Assembly: GCF_036373705.1 (NCBI RefSeq)
Contig: NC_089850.1
Coordinates: forward strand, 46,484,548-46,548,547
Length of the DNA stretch: 64,000 nt
DNA from: Amia ocellicauda
Taxonomy: Eukaryota > Chordata > Actinopteri > Amiiformes > Amiidae
Reading direction: 5' to 3'
The position numbers and the translations under genes were made by a program. Each line of letters starts with the position of its first letter. The stretch's first letter is position 1. Below the pieces are notes generated by a model. That model saw only the letters and a list, made by a program, of their open reading frames with translations. It was not told the DNA's origin and did no database searches. This document shows positions 12,844 through 29,300 of the stretch, piece after piece.

Positions 12844-15800
12844 GACTTCGTCATCCAGATATGGTTAGATTTCTATTCATTTTATTTATTGTTTTCTTTT
12901 TGAATTTGTTTTCTCTTTTTTTTTTTTTTTAACAAGTTACATCTACAGCAATGTGCACAATGGGATATTGTCATTGTCCAGTCTGGCTGAGGAAAGAAAA
13001 AAGAAAAGATACATTTTCATCTTGATAGTGATAGTTGTGATTTTCTTGATAATGAGCTTTTGAAAAAGCTCTTTGATTCCAAAACAAAAATGTTTTCTTA
13101 AATTTCTTAAATTGGGCTCTTTAAAATGCATACTGCTGTTGGTGTATCAAGGTGTTGTACATGCAAAATGTGTAAAATGAGCACTGTCAACTGACCAGTC
13201 TCTAACTGTTTACTCCAGTCCAGGTGGTGAGAGTTGTGATTTGAATTTATGCTGCTTAAATGGTGCATCCATCTATTAATGGTTTGCTTGCTAAGAAACC
13301 CCTTTTCCATCCCTCTTAATTTTGCTAGTCTGATTTTCTATATTCTGTTTACATTTTTAGTGTTTTGAAGGGATTCTGTCACTGATGTTGATTTGTCAAT
13401 ACAAAAGAGTTTGAAATGCAGTCCTGCTGAAATGTTGTTTCATGTTTGACTCTGACATGGATAAGCTTGTTTCAGGCTTTGTGGCCATCTCTCTTAAGCC
13501 TGAGCTTAACTGGGGAAGTATTAACATAGACTATAGGCTGCATAAGGGTCTACTGTCAGGGCTGGCCCTGATTTAGGATCCATCACAGTGCCTTGTGCTC
13601 TAAACATTTGCACCATAATTACTAGTGGTAATTTAAGCAGTCTGCCCCCTCTTGTCCAATATGGAAATTACTTTTCTACCCTTTAGTGCCCACGCAGTGC
13701 ACAATTGCCAATTAAGTCTTGGTTTCCTGCCCTTGTGATCACACAGGCAGAAATGCATTTTGGGAAACATATGCGCTGTCATGTTTGGTTGCACGCTACA
13801 GGACTAAAGTGCGTACAGCTGGGCATTGCATGAAGGGTAATGTGGTTTACCCTGCCGACCCTGCTGTAGGCCGGCCTAGGATCCCCTGTCCTGTGTTCAG
13901 GCTAGCCCAGACGGGGTGTGCTGTGTAGCGGAACCCAGTCAATGTCTTGTTTAGCGTAGCCCAGCTTTGCACCAGTAAATGTCTGAAACGCAGGCTCTGC
14001 CTGCACTCCCATCGCAGGGGTTTACTGAGCGGGTCATGCCGGAGTCCTGGCAACCAGTTTTGATTGATATTCAGAATATCTTGGATTCATATAGGTGGTC
14101 CATTTAACCATGCTGAGGCAGTACTTCCATGCATGTTTACAAAGGGAATTTGTGTTTTTACTTTAAAACCATGTTTAGATTTCACAGCCCAGCCTTATTC
14201 TGTAGAGCATTAGCTTTCCAGGAGAAAAAGTAAACTCTGCTAGACCCATTTAATTTGATATTTTTGTGTTACAAGCATACTTCTCCAGCAACGTCTTCAT
14301 GTATGTAAGAGATGAGTGTACACCTTTCTCTTGTGATGTTGAGAATTGAAGAATTCTGATTATGCAGAATCAAAAAGGTTTTTATGCTTGGGTATGGAAA
14401 TGGGGTGGGTGGGCATGAGAGTTTAAGGTAATATTTCTGAATACCTGGTTTTAATAATCTTTACCTGCTGATAAGGTAAACCTTTTACATATTTGTGTGT
14501 GGTTCATTGTCGCAAATGTTACTTTGGGTACTCCTTTAAAGATCCATACATGGTAGCATTGTGCTTTTTGATTTTGTTTTATATATATATACATTTTAAT
14601 ATTCTTTCAAGGCATTTCAGTGGATATAATTTAAAGTCATCACATCTGACATGTAAAGTATATGGAAATGCTATTTATGGACCTATTATTACTACGTGTT
14701 AGATATTAACAAGTGTGAGCAGACAGGAGATGCATCAAGAATGAAATGTGCTCACCATTAATAAGTGTAATGTTTTTCCTCTACCTCGACATGTATCTTG
14801 GCTGTTTTGTTTTGACTTCATATAAAGTACATTAAAAGCCCAGCTACCCTCAAAACATTATCGGTTAAGGGTTATCGGCATTTAAATTAAAGTGCTCTTT
14901 TTCTGTTACTCAAAACAATGTGAAGTTGCTGCTGACTGACAATTTTCTGTGTATAGCTGGTGCATGCTGCACTTTTTGTCAGTTGCACTTTTATGAAGCC
15001 TTGATGCGTTTAATAACGCCATTTGTGCAAGACTTTCATAAGTTCCTGCTCTACCCTATGACCAGAGTTATCTTCCACGTCAAACGCTATATTTTTTCAC
15101 ACTTACATCTGGGGCCTTATACTTTTTTCCCTTAAGGAAATGCGAATGAAATGGATGTGATTCTCGGATCACTGATGTAGTGGATACCATACGGAGTCAA
15201 ATGGACTCCTCATCTATAAACTTTGTTCTGATGTAATGCTTCATATAAAGACTTCATTTTTGAATTTTAAAACTTAAAATGCAAATGCTGTAAGTCTTTA
15301 TTTTATTTTTTCTAGTTAATCCCTGTATATTTTCCTCTGTTATACCAAAGATATAATGTTGTGTTGATTATTTAAAGATCTATATTCTACCCTAGGGATT
15401 TCTGGACACAATCTAATGCATGTGGGTTTAATTTACCCCCTGTTCTGTTGCTCTGTCAAGGCAGCAAAGGTTTGATTATTTTATTTTTTATATTTCCTCT
15501 TTCTGCTGAATTTAACATACTTTTCAAGAAGGACCACGTCAGTATTTCTGTAACATGGATTGAATTGCTTTGCCCCGTAGTAGGAACGTGGTTAGTCTCC
15601 TCTTTGGATTCTTGCAGATCTTTCTATTGATCCAGCTGCAGATCAGTGTTCCATCTTCCACCTGTAAGGCAATTATGCTATTAAATGTGAATAGAAGACT
15701 TTCCTGAAAGTGGGGTATGTTATAATGTGTAGATGGGAAGCAACAGGTTCTAGGGTTGGTTTTATCACACTACAGCAGGGTGGTATATTCATTATTTGGG

Positions 15801-17052
15801 ATCGGAAAGCTACCTTTGCATGACTTTTTCCTAATGTTTTTAACCAATCATTTAAATTAGGAGGCGCTTTGTGCACAGGTGCTGTTGTTCGGGTACAGGT
15901 ACTGCACGTTTCTCTCTCCTGTAGCTGACAGATCCAGGTATAGAAATGTGGATCTCCGCTTTTTAAGTGTCACATTTGTGTTTGTGTGTGTGTGGTTTGT
16001 TAAGCCCAGCTTCTTTCAGACACAACCAAAGTTCATTCTGTGATGTTAGGTTCCTTTCCTTTGCAGCCAAACAGGCAAAAAGTTGATGGCGAAATGTCGG
16101 ATGCTCATTCAGGAGAATCAGGAGCTGGGGAGGCAGCTGTCACAGGGTCGCATTGCCCAGTTAGAGGCTGAGCTGGCTTTGCAGAAGAAATATAGCGAGG
16201 AGCTTAAAAGCAGTCAGGATGGTAAGGTTATTTACTTTATTGACTCTTTGAGCTTCTCTAGATGTTAAAAATAACCTTAACTGAGAAATTCGTCCAGACT
16301 GGTTCAAGCCCCCTGGTATTGTTGTGTTGTGTTGTAGGAAATCCATGATTAAATCCATACCTTACGGTTTTTCTTTTGAGTACCTGTGATTTAATGATTA
16401 ATCTGACTAGTGGTCTGCTGTCTTGGAGGACCCTTCCGTCTGATTGAGCGGTCTCCCCCTTTGTTGTCCTTTCCCAGAACTGAATGACTTCATCATCCAG
16501 CTGGATGAGGAGGTGGAGGGGATGCAGAGCACCATCTTGGTCCTCCAGCAGCAGCTGAAAGAGACTCGCCAGCAGTTGTCTCAGCAAGGACAGCAACAGG
16601 GTGCCGCCCCTGGCACCAGCAGGACTTCCTCCACTGAGCCCCCTGGTGCAGCAGAGACCAGCAAGGACTGCAGCAGAGTGGCCAATGGACCAAGCAACGG
16701 GAACCCCTCCCCACGGACGGCGAGTGCCAGCCTCTACAGGGAGGTCAGCAGCACCGAGGAGGATTTCCCCTCTTCTCCCGGCACAGAGACGAAACTCCCC
16801 AACCACTCGGAGGAGCGCGGGAGCAGGGCTGGCAGCAGCACGTACATGAACCAGTTAAGTGCAGGCTACGAGAGCGTGGACTCCCCTACCGGTAGCGAAA
16901 CGTCCCTCACTCACCACTCCAATGACACAGACTCCAACCATGACCCTCAGGAGGAGAAGGCAGTAATTGGGAAAGGTAACAGAACTGTGGGTTCACGCCA
17001 TGCACAGAATGGTTTGGACTCGACTGTAAGCGCACACGGCTCCGTTTTGTAA
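9664..17052 (+). CDS. WTAP: Wilms tumour 1-associating protein, m6A writer regulatory subunit
   Basis: WTAP anchors the METTL3-METTL14 methyltransferase in nuclear speckles and bridges it to the VIRMA-containing complex. Seven coding exons: 9664-9693, 9779-9834, 9928-9986, 10214-10341, 12062-12240, 16067-16221 and 16478-17052; total 1182 nt, 393 aa (human 396). All junctions are in phase. The start is MTNEEPLPKK, identical to human. Residues about 30-245 form a long coiled coil rich in Gln/Glu/Lys (e.g. EEKLKQQQQESARREN); the last ~150 residues are Ser/Thr-rich and disordered, ending in the conserved NGLDS..GSVL tail. The leader exon is untranslated. Intron 5 (12241-16066) is the largest, and reading into it meets an immediate stop (see findings). 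Looks intact. Confidence 0.97.
10669..10895. repeat. Degenerate interspersed repeat in WTAP intron 4
   Basis: It begins with aatccaaccctggtcct and ends near ggttggagacccctgtg, which are partly inverse to each other. The style is the same as non-autonomous hAT-type elements elsewhere in this window (19392, 51544). No target duplication could be confirmed, so the limits are approximate. Confidence 0.4.
12241..16066 (+). other. Large WTAP intron 5
   Basis: 3.8 kb intron with T-runs at about 12811-12836 and 12917-12930. I see no recognisable gene or full mobile element. Short frames on both strands have no motif. It may hold a 3' end for a short WTAP isoform, but no canonical AATAAA was confidently assigned. 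Confidence 0.45.
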
Positions 17053-17094
17053 CATTCTGAACACATCAGCTTATACATAAAGTGTAATGTGTGC

Positions 17095-17097
<3 letters not shown>

Positions 17098-17150
<53 letters not shown>

Positions 17151-17166
17151 CACACACACACACACA
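17098..17166. repeat. (TA)n-(CA)n microsatellite in WTAP 3'UTR
   Basis: About 24 TA units (17098-17147) run into about 8 CA units. It begins 45 nt after the WTAP stop and well before the poly(A) signal at 17724, so it should be transcribed. Confidence 0.9.
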
Positions 17167-17723
17167 GTGTCGTTAACATTTTGGCTGAGGATACTGTCCA
17201 GAAATATTGGGACTAATTTTTGTTTTGTTTCTTCATTTGATACCTCTGCCACAATTTAAAATTAACACTTACGTTGCTGAACAAAACCAATAAAGTTGAT
17301 GCGTGTAGATTTGAGTTATTTTTTTATGATTTAATGTAGTAAGAAACTGCGTTTGTTTCTGCAATAAGTGTCGAAGTCTGTATAACCAGATCTGGTCCTG
17401 TGTGGGCCTACTTAATTTTACTTCTAAATGACATCTACAGTGCTGATGAAGAAAAACTTGTTTTGCTTCTGGTGTGCTACTGTAAATGCCCAGTACAGTA
17501 ATGACGCCCCAGTTATGTTTTACAAATAGCATTGCCACATTAAGGACGTCTAGTTTTTGGTGTTTGTTTTTTTTCCCCATCTTTTGTTTTATTTTGTTCT
17601 CCTTCTAGGTGAAATGCTGTTTGAGTTGTGTGTGTAGTTTTACAGTTTCTACAGTATGTTGTACCCTGTTAAATGCATATTACTCTGACTCCATGAATCC
17701 CTTTCCTGTACTGACCAAACATC

Positions 17724-17729
17724 AATAAA
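17724..17729 (+). terminator. WTAP poly(A) signal (proximal)
   Basis: AATAAA about 670 nt after the WTAP stop. A second AATAAA at 19045-19050 could serve a long 3'UTR form; no other gene on this strand intervenes. Confidence 0.65.
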
Positions 17730-19044
17730 GACTTTTAATATTATAATCGTCTAAATTATTCCCTTCCCATTACCATATTTGGGAATTGTTGCAGGAAACA
17801 AAAATGCTTACCTTTTAACCACTGTGAATGACATCTTCATAGTAATACCCATGTGGTCAATAGTTTTACATCTAATTACTGCAAATATACACCATAGAGC
17901 TAAGCCAAGAAAAGTAGTGACATTCATAATTTGTATTCATTTTACAAGTTGTTCTGTACTTTTACAATTTCTCCCCATTTTCAACATTTATCCATGTTAA
18001 GCAGTATGTTGACAAGCCAGTTGTTAGCATGTAAATGTAAGCATGTTATAATGGAACTCGTTAGTGGTCCCCCTCTGTCAAATTTAAAAAGTTGACCAGT
18101 TTAGAAATTGGGAATTTTCTTTTTTAGGAAGTCATAAATGTACATTTGTGTATTTTTTCCTGAATGTGATGTTTATATTGCATTCGTTCATTTTTGTTTG
18201 TTTATATTCATTAAAAAAAAAAAAAAATACTCTGATACTAGTTTGCGACCAGGATTTTTTTTTGGTATTTTGTTACTGTAGAACACGGATCATTTAAATG
18301 GTGCTTTTTGGCAGTCCTGTTATTTGTATAAAGACTGTTTTTGCTCCAATTCAGGGAGTGTGGGTGTTGAGGAAAGAATTTTTAGATGAAAGGAGAATTG
18401 AGTTCTGTTTCTCCATCATTGATATTTAACATCTTCCTTTTCAACAAATTGCATTTGCATTCAAACTTGTGATTTGTTTTTGAAAGTGTCTATCAATGAC
18501 ACCCATCTTTTATTTACAACCATTTGGAAAACTTAATCTAGCCTTTCAGCACTAACCAAAGTCTAAGAGTTGTATGTTTGGTAACGTCATGTCCATTTGT
18601 AAGAAGGATGGCTTGTGATGATGAATTGTTGCTAATTGGTAGCTGTATCATGAAGTGTGGAAGAAATCTCAATGCACAGTGCCAGTGTGTGTGGCTTTTC
18701 ATTGTAACAAAAAGTAATTAAATGGGAAGCTCCACACACACACGGAGGACCAGATGGAGAGTCGGAGACATTGCTTCATCTGTATCTTTCGGGCTACGTG
18801 ATGGGAGATCTCTAACAATGCAAGCCCAGATTTGGGATGTGGAACATGGCCTTGACCTTTGCCCCGTGACCCAAGACAAACAAGGTGTTTTATAACCAAG
18901 TCCTCTTTTGATCAAAGTTGATTTAAGAAAAAAGATTTTGCTGCAGTGAGACTTGTCAGGAAATGTACAGATCTGATTGTGTCACCTGTTGTGTACATTG
19001 ACAAAATATCCATGTTAATTCTTGGTGGTGTGGCTTTGTTAACA

Positions 19045-19050
19045 AATAAA
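19045..19050 (+). terminator. Possible distal WTAP poly(A) signal
   Basis: AATAAA about 2 kb after the WTAP stop, the next clear canonical signal in the 17.73-19.05 kb stretch, which otherwise holds no gene I recognise. Confidence 0.35.
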
Positions 19051-19391
19051 CCTGCATTGCTCTGTATGAGTAATTATCTGTGAAGTATTTTAGTTAATTT
19101 ATTTTGATTTCCCTCCTTAATTGGAACTGTCCTTTGCCAGCTGCAGATTTGAATGTTATGCACATTTGCACAAATTAATTAAACAAATTAATCTGTCTCT
19201 GGTAACTTGGTTAATTCTAGAAACATCCTACAGGCTGATTTCATGTCTAGTCTGGTTCTACTGCCCCTCTGCCCCTCTCTCCTCACACAGGCTATTAAAC
19301 TAGAGCTAGATCAATACATTTTCACCACCCAACATTGACCTCACATCAGGGGTTTGTATTGCATCTGTACCCTAACAAATGTCCTTTAGAC

Positions 19392-19703
19392 CAGTGGTTC
19401 TCAAACCTGTCCTGGAGTACCACCTGTCCTGCTGGTTTTTGTTCCAACTGAGCTCTCAATTACTTAATTGAACCCTTAATTTAAGTAATTTGATTACATT
19501 TGACTCTTTAAATTGTGCAACTGATAAAAAACTGGCTCCTTAATAATTTCCTTATACAATTATATACTTAACTTAAAACTCCTACTATTAAAACTTATTA
19601 AAAGTCTCTGATTTAGGAAATTATTAGTTCAATTAAGGGTTCAATTAAGTAATTGAGAGCTCGGTTGGAACAAAAACCAGCAGGACAGGTTTGAAATCCA
19701 CTG
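19392..19703. mobile_element. hAT-like foldback MITE with perfect 8-bp target duplication
   Basis: 312 bp. Left end CAGTGGTTCTCAAACCTGTC and right end its near inverse, with long inner inverted repeats around the gttccaac-gagctctcaattacttaatt core. CTTTAGAC occurs immediately on both sides (19384-19391 and 19704-19711), the 8-bp duplication expected for hAT transposition. It has no coding capacity. Related fragments lie at 19785-19845 and 30700-30940. Confidence 0.9.
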
Positions 19704-19784
19704 CTTTAGACCAAACTAGTGATCTGTAGCCATGGTCATCGAGAGGCTGCTGCAGATTTCATAGGGAAATCGTGGTTCAAACAG

Positions 19785-19845
19785 TTGGAACAAAAAACAG
19801 CCGGGTAGGTGGTTCTCCAGGACAGGTTTGAGAACCATTGCCGTA
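19785..19845. repeat. Fragment of the 19392-family element
   Basis: Right-end-like sequence (ttggaacaaaaaacagc ... acaggtttgagaaccattg) similar to the end of the 19392-19703 element. The left part is missing. Confidence 0.6.
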
Positions 19846-20395
19846 TAACAACCAACAAGCCCATCCTGATATTTTACATCTGCATGAAGTTTATGAATGT
19901 GCATTATGATTAAAAAATATATTACTTGGGAACACAAGTCGTATGATATGTATTGGATCAGTTCACTGATATAATGGACGAGATTCACTAGCCCCGATTT
20001 AGTCCAGTACTCCGTGCCGGCAGAGGGCGCTGTCGCACATGCCATAGATATGCGCCATCTAAAGTACAGTGCTTATTAAAAAGATGACCTGCAACAATTT
20101 GCAAACGTTAGCTTTGATTTCTTACGAAAACGCACTGTGCCAGTGTACTTTAAAGATATTACATTGCAAAATGTCGCAGAAAGTATAATAACTTGTAGTG
20201 GATCATTGTGCCGGAGCTCTGACCGTAGAAACACCTGATCCTTTGCACATGCCGTGACGCAGTAGGGCGGAGTTGGGCTGTAGGACCTGCCCCTCGACTC
20301 GGACACAAATCCCAGCAGGCGGGAGTGAACACGGCCCGGGACTGTGCTGTTCATCCACAGGCAGAGAGGTCGTGTTGAACACGGAAGCGACCAGT

Positions 20396-25046
<4,651 letters not shown>

Positions 25047-25410
25047 AACTGGGCTGCACAACTCGGGATGTCAAGGGGAGAATAGACACTTTAAATTATT
25101 CTGCCATCTATAGGCACAACATAACTACTGTATAGTAAAAAAAGTGGTTTGTGAAATACCAATTGTTGCATTTAAGTGGATAATTGTAGAGTGAACATCA
25201 GTTATTCTTGAAAAGATGTCTGTGCCAAACATCTATGCCAAGTCATTTGTTTACAGGTAATGGCCAACTGATCTGATTTTATGATTTTCAGAATGTGCTT
25301 CATATTAAGAGGCAAAAAGCAGCTCAATTAAGAACTACAACCATCTTGCAAATAGTAGATGCACTTTGCTATTAAATATAAAGTTAGTGGGAACCTTCCT
25401 TGTAAAACTG

Positions 25411-25416
25411 AATAAA
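25411..25416 (+). terminator. ACAT2 poly(A) signal
   Basis: AATAAA 365 nt after the ACAT2 stop. Cleavage would normally fall 10-30 nt on, at about 25426-25446, which reaches the TCP1 3' end. Confidence 0.7.
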
Positions 25417-25446
25417 AACATGAAAACAAATTCACGTGATGTATTT

Positions 25447-25452
25447 TTTATT
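25447..25452 (-). terminator. TCP1 poly(A) signal
   Basis: AATAAA on the minus strand, about 130 nt after the TCP1 stop. Expected cleavage at about 25417-25437, overlapping the expected ACAT2 end. Confidence 0.75.
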
Positions 25453-25580
25453 GAAAGTCCAATATGTTACATTGACCAGGGCTCACAGGACAGAAAAGGA
25501 AGTGCATGGTTTAATCCTGTGAGAAACAGCCTCTTGACATTTAACACTTGTATAAATAATGGTAAGAATCCACAAGGTCC

Positions 25581-26320
25581 TCAGCCGTCCAGAGAACCAC
25601 ACTGAACGGCATCCTGGTAAGACTGTCCTCCTTCCTTTGGCTCTGGGAAGAGCTTGATGAGGTCATCGATTCGCAGGATGGTGATGGCCGCCTCTGTAGC
25701 GAACTTCAGGCTCTTGGTTTTGACCATGGTGGGCTCATACACACCAGCCTGCTTGTTGTCTCTGGGTTTTCCATTAACCAGATCCAGACCGATCCTGTTG
25801 AAAAAAAATAGTGTTTGATGAGCTAATGTAGATGACTGGTTCCCTTACAGTCTTTCTCCAGAATCCCAAACCTGAGCAGAAAATAGACATTTACTGAGAA
25901 CAAACTAAAGAGATCTTTAGTTACGCCCGACCCTCTGCACCAAAACACCCCCCCCATGTCCTAAAAATGGGTTTGCCATTGGTATGATTTGCCTCAAAAA
26001 TCAGCTCCCAGAACATCTGGCATCCTTACCATTTGAGGTTTTTACGCTCTGGGTTGACCTGGGCCTCATTGTGAAATGCACGCAGCTTAGCAACGAGATC
26101 TGTGGAGTCCTGAGCAGCGTTGACAGCCAGGGTCTTGGGAATAATCAGCAGAGACCTGGCAAACTCCGCTATGGCCAGCTGCTCACGGGACCCCTGCGAC
26201 ACAACCAAACACAATCAATGTCAATATGGCAGAGCAAGCTTCACAACAAGCTGTCAAGTTTTCATTTGAGAGAGAAAGGGGAAATTATATATATATATAT
26301 ATATATACACACACATACAC

Positions 26321-26359
<39 letters not shown>

Positions 26360-29300
26360 ATTACTACTAGCAATTCTTTTCTTTCCCTCAAAGGAGCACA
26401 AAAGCACACCAGGATCAGTTCTCCTTACCATGCTGGTAGCGTAGTTCTCCAGATAGATGGAGAGCGCAGCCTCCACAGCACCACCGCCGGGGACCAGGGA
26501 CTTGGACTCCAGCACCCTTTTCACCACACACAGCGCGTCGTGCAGAGAGCGCTCCATCTCGTCGCACATGAAGTCATTGGCCCCACGTAGCACGATGGAG
26601 GCAGAAGTGCAAGACTTGGTGCTGGGCAGAGAGAGAGAGGGGGAAATGAGACACAGGGAAGGGTGGCATTTGGAGGAGTTGACAAAAACAACTCAACAAG
26701 AAGCCTAAATTATTCAAATGCAGCATGGATTTAAATCTAAGACGGCTCATTCAAGACCCAAGCAAACAAAAAATAGTTCAGCTTTTCAGAACAGTGCACT
26801 CATTTCTATAAAAAGCTCAGGATGAAGGTCCTACAGCCAGGCATTTCTCTACAGAAGCTACTGAGCACAGAACTGAAGCTGTGTAGGACTTACTTCTTAA
26901 TAAGGATGAGCTCATCATCACACACGCGCTCCTGAACCACCTCCTCAGCTTGGCCCAGCATAGCGGCCTCAAACGACTCCTCACCCTCAAGGTTACACAG
27001 TGTGGAGCAAAGCGTGGCTGCGGAACAATCACAGGCACAAAAGCCATTTCCACACGTTAATGCAAGGAACAGTGATGAAGTCTTAGATGACAATAATGGG
27101 TAATAAATACAGCTCAAATCATTGGTGTATATTAATACAAGAATTCCGATGCAACAAAAATTTATACATTAATCTCTTCTGCACCCATGTAGTCTGTTTA
27201 ATGTTTTATATTAACTTCAAACATTTTACATTAAAGGCAAAAAAAGAATGTTGCCCTGAAGAACAAAACCCTTTATAAACGACTGATCGCATGTTAGGCC
27301 ACGGATGAAGGAACTTATTTTGCATTTAATAAAATCACTGCATTACCCTAATAAAAAGTTCAATCTCACAACACAAACAGGAGAAGTCCCCCCCCACCCT
27401 TCCTTTCCTTAAGTAGGTCAGGCCCATTGCTCACCGCCGGTTGACTTGGCAATGCGCTTCAAGTCCCGCTTCAGGACTCTGCGCACAGCCATGGCCCCAT
27501 TGTCCACAAAGTACTTCAAGCACATGTCATCAATGCCCCCGGTCGTCAGGATGACATTGGCGCCTGCTGCCAGGATCTTCTGGATCCTCTCTTTTGTGAT
27601 GTCACTCTCTCTGCAAACAACAGATCCTCATCAGGACTCCGGCAGCACAGATTTCACACAGAAGAAAACCTGCTCTGGATGTTCTGAAGTCCTAGTAACC
27701 TCAATAAAAGTCCTTTATACACATAATTCTACCAAGGGAAAATACAAATAAAATTAAGCAACTGGATCATTGTGACGAACAGATGAAAGCATTAGGTGTG
27801 AACAGTGTTCAGAGCTACCCAGGGGAATGATATTCCCTTTAATACCCCACCTTTGAACTAGTTACTAGTTTATGAAAATGTTGGTACAAGGAAAGACACA
27901 CATCCCCATTCCACTACAGCCAAAACAGGAAAAGCAAAGGTTAAAAAGGTTAGATGTATGCAGCCTGAAGTGCATTCAAAAACACACAAGTGACTCAATC
28001 AGAAGGACATCAGGCCGCGCTTGCTGTATCCCACGCGTATAACTACTCACACTACATTCAGTGTGGCAGCAATAGAAAATGGGAACCTAATGCAAACAAA
28101 CGCATCTCTCAGTTAATCTCAACTCTACACTCTTGAAAGCATTTCTACAATGGAGAGAAACAATGGGTACAAACAAGAGGCCATTCCAATGCAGGTCCCT
28201 CCTTCCCGCCTCATAAGGAAACCTTCCCCAGGATCAAGGAGAAGCCGGTATAGCGTACCTTTGTCTGATCTGGTCAAGTTTCTCGGGGTCGCTGATGACC
28301 ACCTGGACACCCATCTTCATTTTAGTCTTCTGGAGGCTGAAATCCAGGCAAGCGATCTTTGCATTGGTCACCTTTTTGACCATTCCTGAGGGCAGACATA
28401 AAACACACAGAACATTGTTTTGTTAAAGAATTTAATAAGCCTTCTTTACTCGACTCAGGAACTTGCAATCTCAGACTGGACAGGATTGATCCACAAAGGT
28501 GGCTGAGCTGCACAACCTCTGCCTCATGATTTATCATCAGACCATTTAACTTCAGCCTGAACAAAATGTGTCCTGCTTGAGCAGTACTGGTGGAACAAGA
28601 TGGAAGTGCTGCACCATTAACCACACTAACAGAATACTGTATCCCACGCGTATAACTGCTTACACCACTTCACAAGCGTAGCAGCAAATATAAATGGGAT
28701 ATCTGGGATACCGGGAAGAAACGCACGGCGCAACACACCTTGTGATCCGACTGTACAGTTCAGTGCATAACCGTTGACGAGGAAGCTCTCCTTCTGGCTG
28801 CGTCCGTGGGCCTTCAGCACGTTGACAGAGTTAATAGGGTATCGAGTCTGACCCTTCCCATCGACAAACTTGACTGCCAGAGCTGCATCAACCACCATGT
28901 TGGCAAAGAAGTCTGCATCACTGAGCAGGGTCCGTTAAGGTTGTAAATACCCAGGACAACATGCAAACACCATGGCACTTAATAACATCCTGCCACTTGT
29001 AACAGATAATGCTCAATGTGTATACACTGTTTCATGCACTTCCTTGTTCTCTTTTAAAATGGGTTTACTACAAATCTTCTCACAAGTCACGGTATGACAA
29101 GCGTGCCAACGTACTCAGTGACAGGAGTGAGTGATATCCCTAAGTTACATGACAGGAAAGCACAAAGGATACCAGCCAATGATCTTGGAGGACATTGAGG
29201 TTTTAGCTGCATTGATGAGACATTCTCTCCCAAGATCATCTGTGCTGATGGTCAGGTTTTCATTGATGTATCGAACTGCTTCTCTGTAGGGACACGGACA

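Noticed and set aside
16258-16806. 182-codon minus-strand frame
   Set aside because: Shadow of the GC-rich last coding exon of WTAP on the other strand.
26285-26593. Long frame through the TCP1 intron microsatellite
   Set aside because: It is exon 10 read into the simple repeat; the [10 protein letters not shown] tail is not coding.
28739-28912. TCP1 exon 6 starting at the AG next to ACTTC
   Set aside because: Joining exon 5 to that acceptor creates a TGA; the upstream acceptor (exon start 28920) keeps frame and family length.
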